Source: Lentisphaerota bacterium
Lineage (GTDB): Bacteria > Verrucomicrobiota > Lentisphaeria > Oligosphaerales > JABHEG01
Direction of reading: 5' to 3'
DNA: 33,308 nt
Assembly: GCA_018676675.1 (NCBI GenBank)
Contig: JABHEG010000187.1
Location: forward strand, 1-33,308
How positions within the stretch are numbered: position 1 is the first letter of the stretch; each line of letters opens with the position of its first letter. Made by a program: the position numbers and the translations under genes. Under the pieces are notes generated by a model. The model was not told where the DNA came from, did no database searches, and was given only the letters and a program-made list of their open reading frames with translations. This document shows, piece after piece, positions 7,231-13,340 of the stretch.

Positions 7231-8292
7231 ATGCACATACACGACCACCTCGACACCATCGATGCCTGCCGCTTCTGCTTCATGTGCCGGCATCTGGACA
7301 CCACAGCCAACGTCACGTTCCGGGAGGCGGACATTCCGCGAGGACGCGCCCTCATCCTGGATCGCGTCCGCATGAACCCGGAACAACTGAGTAACTCGGA
7401 CTACATCAACACGATGTACGATTGCGCGCTCAGCGCCGCCTGCCGCCAACACTGCGTGAGTTCCTACGACGAGGCAGGACTCGTACTCGCCGCCCGTAGC
7501 GACATCGTTGAGGCAGGACTCACCCCTTGTGATGTCAAGACACTCGCCGATTCTCTTGTCGCGGAGTTCGCAACCGAGATGACCGGCAACGCCGGTGACA
7601 TCCTGTATATCGAGACCACGGCGTACCAAGCCGGTCAACCTGAAATCGCCGCCGCGTTCGGCAAAGCGATGGCGGCCGCAGGCGTCGCCTTCCGCACGCT
7701 GCGCGTCAACGACACCGGCAAGGCGTTGGCCGTGCTGGGATTCGCTGACCAAGCCGCCGAAGCAGCCAGACAAACCTGGGATGCGATAACTGCCTCTGGC
7801 TGCAGCACGGTCGTCGCCTCGTGTCCGGCCACGTTCGATGCCATAAAGGGCGACTCTACGGGGCTTGGGGCCGCACTGGACGGCCTCAATATCCAGCACA
7901 CCTCGACCTACCTGCTCGGGCTCGTCACGTCCGGTCAGTTGACTGCCAAGGCAAACAGGGCCGAAGCCATCTACATCGACAGTGATTTCCTGCGCAACTA
8001 CAACGGCATCACCGACGAGCCGCGAGAACTGCTGGGCGCCTGCGGATACGCGTTGAAGCCCTTCGGCACCAATCCCGAGGAATCCTACGCCTGCGGCGAA
8101 GGAGCCGTCGTGTTCGCGCGATTGCGTCCCAGGCTGGTCGAGCTCATGCGGGAACGCTTTGTCGAGCTCATGGACTCGCCAGATGACCTCATCATCACCG
8201 CCAGCCCCTATACCAGGCACGTGCTGAGCCAGTCTGACGGGAAGCCGGTCCGAGTCATCTCCATTGAAGAAGCGGTGGCCAACCGGCTTTAG
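7231..8292 (+). CDS. GlcF-like (Fe-S)-binding oxidoreductase subunit
   Basis: A 353-residue protein with the plan of glycolate/lactate oxidase Fe-S subunits: an N-terminal ferredoxin-like part, then a domain ending in a degenerate CCG-type motif (GACGYALKPFGT, with YACGEGA). The first cluster motif is CRFCFMC (C13, C16, C19) followed by FREADIPRGRA, the family's 'RE..SPRGR' block. The expected fourth Cys-Pro is missing. The second motif is CALSAACRQHC, again without the normal CxxCxxCxxxCP spacing. It may therefore bind fewer or unusual clusters. Adjacency to the FAD oxidase, in the same order as GlcD-GlcF, implies it accepts electrons from it and hands them to quinone or another carrier. No membrane segment is apparent. 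The start is the first ATG after the repeat-filled spacer, with a GGAG upstream. Confidence 0.78.
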   Translation: MHIHDHLDTIDACRFCFMCRHLDTTANVTFREADIPRGRALILDRVRMNPEQLSNSDYINTMYDCALSAACRQHCVSSYDEAGLVLAARSDIVEAGLTPCDVKTLADSLVAEFATEMTGNAGDILYIETTAYQAGQPEIAAAFGKAMAAAGVAFRTLRVNDTGKALAVLGFADQAAEAARQTWDAITASGCSTVVASCPATFDAIKGDSTGLGAALDGLNIQHTSTYLLGLVTSGQLTAKANRAEAIYIDSDFLRNYNGITDEPRELLGACGYALKPFGTNPEESYACGEGAVVFARLRPRLVELMRERFVELMDSPDDLIITASPYTRHVLSQSDGKPVRVISIEEAVANRL

Positions 8293-8295
8293 GAC

Positions 8296-8340
8296 GATCG
8301 GTCTGATCCGTCTGATCTGACCGATCTGACCGATCCCCTC
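8296..8340. repeat. 9-bp repeat, second copy of the GATCYGACC family
   Basis: The units are GATCGGTCT, GATCCGTCT, GATCTGACC, GATCTGACC and GATCCCCTC. They start 4 bp after the Fe-S gene stop (TAG, 8290-8292) and occupy the spacer before the GH2 start at 8357. Two units are identical, and they match the consensus of the preceding junction. Confidence 0.9.
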
Positions 8341-8356
8341 CAAAAGCAGTGAGCAA

Positions 8357-10066
8357 ATGCAACACTACCCACATTACCCCACGCGCCGAATCCTGAACTT
8401 GAACGGCTTCTGGGAGTTCGCCTGGCTCGGGGATGCCGATTGGGATGCCGTGACCCCGGGAGGCTTCTGCCCGGAGAGCAGCATGGCTGTACCGGGCGTG
8501 ATTGACACGCTGCCGGAGTACACGCAACGGCGTGGGGTCGGCATGCTCCGCAAGCTGCTTCCGGGTGACTTCGAGTCGGGTGAACGCCTTCGCCTGAAGA
8601 TCGGCGGCATGGGCCTGTTCGGTCGAATTTGGTTCGACGGAAAGCACATCGGCGATTGCCAGCTGCCCTATTCGGGCGTGTCCTATGAGGTCACGGTCGA
8701 CGACGACGGTCCGCACGAGCTGGTCATTGCATTCGACAATCGCTTCGATGAGGAACGCGTCCCGCTCTTCCGGCCCAACTACGACTTCTATGGCTACGGC
8801 GGCATCTACCGCAGTGTGGGACTCCACCGTCTTACGGCCCACGCCATCGAGCGCGCTCACGTCACGCCGCTGGACTTGGAGACCGGGCTCGTCCGCCTTG
8901 CCATCGTCCTCGATGGTGACGTTTCAGCTACGTGCCACTACAAGGTTGCCTTCGATGGCGGGGAACCGCTGGGGCTCGAAGGAACGCCGGAAAACGGGCG
9001 CATCGAGGTAGAGCTGCGGGTGCCCAACCCCCGCGTTTGGTCGCCGGATGATCCGCAGCTCCACGTGGTCGAGGTGAGCATCGACGGCGACTGTATCCGT
9101 GAGCGCTTCGGTCTGCGCACGATTGAGACGCGAGGGCAGGAAATTCTGCTTAACGGAGCCCCCATCGAGTTGCGCGGCTTCAACCGGCACGAAGCCCACC
9201 CCGAACTCGGCCCTGCCCAAACCGCGTCACTGATGCTCACGGACCTGCAATGGCTGAAGCGCATGAACTGCAACTTTGTTCGCTGCGTTCACTACCCGCA
9301 TAGCGAGGCGTTCTTCGACCTTTGCGACGAAATGGGCGTCCTCGTCTGGACCGAGAGTCTCGGCTGGGGGAACAAGGCCGACGAGTTGGCCAACGAGACC
9401 TTCATGCGCTTGCAGGAGGAACAGACTCGAACCATGGTCCGGAACGGGCACAACCATCCCTGCATCATCGTTTGGGGGTTCCTGAACGAAGCCGAATCCC
9501 ACACGGAGCGGGCCTTGCCCCTGTACCGAACCCTCACCAGCGCAATCCGTGAAGAAGATGGATCGCGGCTCGTGTCCTACGCCTCCAACCGCGGAACGGC
9601 AGATCTCTGCTTCGACTTGGTCGACATCATCTCCCTTAACACGTACCCAGGCTGGATCGGCCCAGTGGATTGGGACACGCCGTCAGACGAAGCCATCGCC
9701 CCGCATGTGAACGCGCTGATCGAGAAATTCTCCGGCGACTCCCCGTTCGCCGACAAGCCCCTGATCTTCTCGGAGATCGGTGCCTGCGGGCTCTACGGTT
9801 GTCACGATTTGGCCCGAACGCAATGGACTGAAGAATACCAGGCCGATTACATGGTCGAGGCTGCTCGAGTGGTCCTGGAGAATCTCCGCACGTGCGGCCT
9901 GACGCTCTGGCAGTTCCACGATACGCGCTCCTACGGCCCGTCCGGCCAGGTGCGCTCCAAACCACGCGGGATCAACAACGCCGGGGTCCTGGATGAATAC
10001 CGACGCCCGAAGCTGGCCTGCAGAGCCGTGGGCGAGTATTACGGAACACGGACGGACACGGACTAA
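8357..10066 (+). CDS. GH2 beta-glycosidase (beta-glucuronidase/beta-galactosidase type), cytoplasmic
   Basis: A 569-residue glycoside hydrolase family 2 enzyme with the usual order: N-terminal sugar-binding jelly roll (to about 180), immunoglobulin-like domain, then a TIM barrel from about 265. Hallmarks are RGFNRHEAHPELG, MNCNFVRCVHYPHS, acid/base E378 in WGFLNEAES and nucleophile E473 in IFSEIGACG. No signal peptide, so it would cleave imported oligosaccharides. The length fits beta-glucuronidase (about 600) better than LacZ. However, the NxK pair that recognises the glucuronate carboxylate in GUS enzymes is not evident in the corresponding segment (SKPRGINNAGV), so a beta-galactoside or a modified uronide is equally possible. 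The final residues (TRTDTD) and the stop are encoded by a decamer repeat, so the C-terminal tail is repeat-derived. No strong Shine-Dalgarno is visible. Confidence 0.88.
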   Translation: MQHYPHYPTRRILNLNGFWEFAWLGDADWDAVTPGGFCPESSMAVPGVIDTLPEYTQRRGVGMLRKLLPGDFESGERLRLKIGGMGLFGRIWFDGKHIGDCQLPYSGVSYEVTVDDDGPHELVIAFDNRFDEERVPLFRPNYDFYGYGGIYRSVGLHRLTAHAIERAHVTPLDLETGLVRLAIVLDGDVSATCHYKVAFDGGEPLGLEGTPENGRIEVELRVPNPRVWSPDDPQLHVVEVSIDGDCIRERFGLRTIETRGQEILLNGAPIELRGFNRHEAHPELGPAQTASLMLTDLQWLKRMNCNFVRCVHYPHSEAFFDLCDEMGVLVWTESLGWGNKADELANETFMRLQEEQTRTMVRNGHNHPCIIVWGFLNEAESHTERALPLYRTLTSAIREEDGSRLVSYASNRGTADLCFDLVDIISLNTYPGWIGPVDWDTPSDEAIAPHVNALIEKFSGDSPFADKPLIFSEIGACGLYGCHDLARTQWTEEYQADYMVEAARVVLENLRTCGLTLWQFHDTRSYGPSGQVRSKPRGINNAGVLDEYRRPKLACRAVGEYYGTRTDTD

Positions 10067-10090
10067 CACGGACGGACACGGGCAGGCGCG
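10041..10090. repeat. Decamer tandem repeat running through the GH2 stop codon
   Basis: In steps of ten the sequence reads ACGGAACACG, GACGGACACG, GACTAACACG, GACGGACACG and GGCAGGCGCG (decayed). The GH2 stop codon TAA (10064-10066) is the variant base pair of the third unit, and the two units before it encode the last residues of the protein. Confidence 0.9.
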
Positions 10091-10093
10091 GGC

Positions 10094-10140
10094 TGATAGC
10101 CAGCGATTCCCGGGACGCTATCAAACAGCCAGGAGCCTGG
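10094..10140 (+). promoter_or_regulatory. Two inverted repeats upstream of the aldolase gene
   Basis: TGATAGC (10094-10100) pairs perfectly with GCTATCA (10117-10123) across a 16-nt loop. Just after it, CCAGG-AG-CCTGG (10129-10140) forms a second inverted repeat, which also supplies the GGAG close to the aldolase ATG at 10147. This could be an operator or an mRNA structure affecting translation. No T-run follows, so it is not an obvious terminator. Confidence 0.4.
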
Positions 10141-10146
10141 AGAACC

Positions 10147-10983
10147 ATGCCTCTCGTAACCCTCAATGAAATTCTCCCCCAAGCCCGTGCTGAACGCCGG
10201 GCCGTCTGCGCCTTTAACGTCGTCAACTGTGAATCGGCGAAGGCGGCCCTCATGGCCGCCGAGGCGGAAGACCAGCCAGTGATCCTGCAGGTCTTCCACC
10301 GGCTCTTCGGCGATGACAAGGCACGCTACGTGGGCGCCCTGGTCCGCGATCTGGCGGACCACAGTGATCTCCCGGTCGTTCTGCACCTCGACCACGGCCA
10401 AACGATCGAGCACGTCAAGATGGCTGTTGAATACGGCTTCACCTCCGCCATGTTTGACGGTTCCAAGCTGCCACTCGCTGAAAACATCGCTCAGACCCGC
10501 ACAGCGGCCCAAATCGCCCACGAGGGAGGCCTGACAATCGAGGCAGAGATCGGCCACATCCCAACCACGGCAACAGAAGATCTGCCCCTATCCACCCCTG
10601 AAGAAGCCGCGGAGTTCGCAGATGCCACGAATGTCGATGCGTTGGCCGTGGCCATCGGGACCGCGCATGGTTTCTACAAGAGCGCACCGATCATCCACAC
10701 GGACCTGGCCCGCCGCATCAGCGAGAAAGTCGCCATCCCACTGGTGTTGCACGGTGGCTCAGACACCCCCGAGGATAAGGTCCGTGAGGCCATTGCCTGC
10801 GGCTTTGCCAAACTCAACATCGCAACGGAGTTCTTCAATGTCTTCCTGGAACAGGTCGTGCGTGAAAGTGAGAACCGTGGTGACTCGTTCATCCCCATCG
10901 ACCTGTTCATGAACCCGGTCACCGACGCCATGGCCGCCTTCGCCGCGACCAAGGTCCGGATGGCTGCAGGAACAGATACCTGA
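10147..10983 (+). CDS. Class II (zinc) aldolase, fructose-bisphosphate/tagatose-bisphosphate/IolJ family
   Basis: A 278-residue class II aldolase, the normal length for the GatY/KbaY/IolJ subgroup. The zinc and catalytic residues are in place: D82 and H83 in VVLHLDHGQ, H174 in GTAHGFY and H202 in LVLHGGSDT. The phosphate-binding loop region FAKLNIATEF is also present. The family splits ketose 1,6-bisphosphates or 6-phospho-5-dehydro-2-deoxygluconate to dihydroxyacetone phosphate or a related product. Here it would be the last step for sugars phosphorylated by the PfkB or FGGY kinases upstream. Which phosphorylated ketose it uses cannot be told. It is separated from the GH2 gene by an 80-bp spacer with repeats and inverted repeats, and lies 24 bp before the next gene, with which it is probably co-transcribed. 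Confidence 0.9.
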   Translation: MPLVTLNEILPQARAERRAVCAFNVVNCESAKAALMAAEAEDQPVILQVFHRLFGDDKARYVGALVRDLADHSDLPVVLHLDHGQTIEHVKMAVEYGFTSAMFDGSKLPLAENIAQTRTAAQIAHEGGLTIEAEIGHIPTTATEDLPLSTPEEAAEFADATNVDALAVAIGTAHGFYKSAPIIHTDLARRISEKVAIPLVLHGGSDTPEDKVREAIACGFAKLNIATEFFNVFLEQVVRESENRGDSFIPIDLFMNPVTDAMAAFAATKVRMAAGTDT

Positions 10984-11007
10984 GAGAGCAGACCGAGGGA
11001 GAAAGCC

Positions 11008-13320
11008 ATGGAACCGCTGGTGATTACCGTTCAGCGCTCGGACGAAATGCCGGGCAACGTTCCCGTGACTGGAGGCGTGCCGCTGCCTCAGGGAGCGGTC
11101 CCCACGGAAGCCACGTTCATGCTGCAGGACAGCGCAGGCAAACCGGTGCCGCTGCAAACAGAGGTACTGGGGACATGGGACGACGGCAGTGTGCGCTGGG
11201 TGCTCCTGGACTTCCAGTCCGGCCCCGGCGACGCCATTCAGACATTCCGGCTTGAACGCGGGGTCTCCAGAGCCGTGGGCGGGGGTGTCGCAGCGCTGAC
11301 AGGCGCGGCCGGGCTGGAGAACGACTCGCTACGGCTCGTGGTCCCGGAAGAGGGCCTGCTGGCCGTGCCGGGGCGCTTCACCGTGCACGTCGACCTAATG
11401 ACGGCCGACGGCGTGACCTGCCAGGCCGTTGCGGAATCCGCAGAGGTCGAAACCGCCGGACCGTTGCGAGGCACGCTGAGTCTGCGTGGCAACTTCCGAC
11501 GGCCTGATGGGGAGCGCGTATTGCAGTTCCGGATACGGGCGTCGGTGTTTGCGGGGTTGGGCTTGGTGCGGCTCCGACCAATGGTCCTGATTGATGCGGA
11601 TAAGGGCGTGCTGTGCCAGGTCAAAGCCCTGAATCTGATGGTTCGACCGAACAGCAGGGCCACCGCCGGCACGATTGGCGGCGCTCCCGATTGGCGGCCT
11701 GAGAACGCCCCGGGGATGCGGCTGTTCCAGCGCGACGATGAGGCATTCGAGTTACACGGCGCCGATGGACGTGGCGACAAGGCGCCGGGTTGGGCAACGA
11801 TGGAGACCGAGAACGGGGAAGTCACGGTCGCCATGCGCGATTTCTGGCAGCAATGGCCAAAGAGTCTGGCTGTTTCAGCAGACGGGCTGGAAGTCGGCAT
11901 TCTGCCCCGCTTTGACGAGGGTGATTTCGCCCACATGGAGCCGTGGTACAAGCACCAGTGGTTCTTCGCGGGAGATTGTTACCAACTCCGGGCCGGACAG
12001 GCGCGCAGTTGGGAGCTTCTGTTGAACCTGAACGGCGATGGCGATGACCTGGCACGACTCGCCAACTGCCCACCCGTTCCAGCAGCGGATCCGGAGCAGG
12101 CGATCGCCACCGGCGTCTGGGGTGCCATTCAACCGGCAGGGACTCCGGCCATGGATGACTACGACCCCTGGGCCGACCGACTCTTCGACAGCTACGTCCA
12201 GTCAATCGAGATGCAGCGTGACTACGGCGCGCTCAACTGGGGGGATTGGTTTGGCGAACGGCGCATCAACTGGGGAAACCACGAATACGACACCACCGAC
12301 CAACTCCTGCTGCAGTTCGCCAGGACCGGAGATCCGACCTATCTCCGCTGGGCCGACGCTGCCGGGCGCCACTCGGCCGAAGTCGACACCGTACACCACG
12401 TGAACGCCGACCTGGCGACCTACTTCGACCAGTGGCACCATCCGGCGTATCCGTCCCGGCCAGGCCTCGTCCACGAACACGCGCATGGCCATGTCGGTGG
12501 CTTCATCACCCAACTTGAGGTGCAAGAGCTACTGCGCGAGAAGGGCGTCGGCAGACATAGCAAGGGCATGCCCTATTCATGCCTGAACCCGTTCAACCTG
12601 GGCCACGTCTGGACCACCGGCCTGATGCGCCTCTACTTCCTGACCGGTAACCCGTTCCTCAAGGAGACGGTCGAAATCATTGGCGACAACCTGGCCCGAT
12701 TGGTGGAGGACCGTGAGTACACCTTCATGGGAAGCACCCATTGCGGACGGGTCGCGGGTTGGACACTGCTCGCTTTGGGCGGAGCCTACGAAATCAGCCG
12801 CGATGAACGCTTTGTGAAAGCGATGCGAACCCTGGCTGAGGATGCGTTGGAGATGCAGGATCCCGTCTGCGGAGGCTGGATCGTGCACCCCATGGCCCCG
12901 GACCACTGCATCTGCGAGAAGGCCCGCCACACCGGGATGGCGACCTTCATCACAGCTGTGTTGATCAATGGCCTGGCTCGGTATCACGAGCTCTCCGGGG
13001 ATGAGCGCATGGTGCGCTGCCTGGATGAAGCCGTGAGCTACATCAACAACGACACCTGGCGCGACAGCCTGCGCGGCTGGCGCTACACGTCCTGCCCGGC
13101 GCACCGGACCGTGAGTCAAGCCGGCGTCATCATCATGGCCTATGTCAACGCCGTCAAAGCAACCGGGAATCCCGAGCACCTCCGAATCCTGCGGCTGGCC
13201 TGGGAGGAGAAGTTCGGCAACCTGCTCGAACACCCACCGGAGCCCGGGCCCGGACAAGGCAAGTCCTACACCGCCAGCGTCTACGGCTGCCCGGAGGCCG
13301 TCGGCCTCCTCGCCGAATGA
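11008..13320 (+). CDS. Cytoplasmic YetA/PcRGLX-like protein (RIFT barrel + alpha/alpha-toroid), candidate rhamnogalacturonan exolyase
   Basis: A 770-residue protein without signal peptide. The N-terminal segment (about 1-95: PGNVPVTGGVPLPQGAVPT, then VPLQTEVLGTWDDGSVRWVLLDF) matches the RIFT-barrel start of YetA and of the exo-rhamnogalacturonan lyase PcRGLX (PL26). A beta-sandwich follows (about 100-340), then an alpha/alpha-toroid (about 370-770) with aromatic and His-rich active-site-like blocks: NWGDWFGERRINWGNHEYD, YFDQWHHPAYPSRPG, HEHAHGHVGGF and GSTHCGRVAGW. PL26-type enzymes remove unsaturated galacturonate-rhamnose units from RG-I by beta-elimination. The reaction here is inferred from fold resemblance. 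The Shine-Dalgarno GGGAG is good. The absence of a signal suggests action on imported oligosaccharides. A secreted paralogue with an extra binding domain lies at 16184. A hydrolase of the same fold is the main alternative. Confidence 0.75.
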   Translation: MEPLVITVQRSDEMPGNVPVTGGVPLPQGAVPTEATFMLQDSAGKPVPLQTEVLGTWDDGSVRWVLLDFQSGPGDAIQTFRLERGVSRAVGGGVAALTGAAGLENDSLRLVVPEEGLLAVPGRFTVHVDLMTADGVTCQAVAESAEVETAGPLRGTLSLRGNFRRPDGERVLQFRIRASVFAGLGLVRLRPMVLIDADKGVLCQVKALNLMVRPNSRATAGTIGGAPDWRPENAPGMRLFQRDDEAFELHGADGRGDKAPGWATMETENGEVTVAMRDFWQQWPKSLAVSADGLEVGILPRFDEGDFAHMEPWYKHQWFFAGDCYQLRAGQARSWELLLNLNGDGDDLARLANCPPVPAADPEQAIATGVWGAIQPAGTPAMDDYDPWADRLFDSYVQSIEMQRDYGALNWGDWFGERRINWGNHEYDTTDQLLLQFARTGDPTYLRWADAAGRHSAEVDTVHHVNADLATYFDQWHHPAYPSRPGLVHEHAHGHVGGFITQLEVQELLREKGVGRHSKGMPYSCLNPFNLGHVWTTGLMRLYFLTGNPFLKETVEIIGDNLARLVEDREYTFMGSTHCGRVAGWTLLALGGAYEISRDERFVKAMRTLAEDALEMQDPVCGGWIVHPMAPDHCICEKARHTGMATFITAVLINGLARYHELSGDERMVRCLDEAVSYINNDTWRDSLRGWRYTSCPAHRTVSQAGVIIMAYVNAVKATGNPEHLRILRLAWEEKFGNLLEHPPEPGPGQGKSYTASVYGCPEAVGLLAE

Positions 13321-13340
13321 GTGTGTCATAGGAGAGAACA

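Noticed and set aside
7166..8340. The GATCYGACC arrays as a CRISPR-like locus
   Set aside because: Units are contiguous 9-mers without spacers, lie in two separate gene gaps, and no cas genes are present.
6073..8343. A 756-codon open frame on the minus strand across the FAD oxidase and Fe-S genes
   Set aside because: It is antisense to two well-supported genes, has no family motifs, and long antisense frames are expected from the strong third-position G+C bias here.
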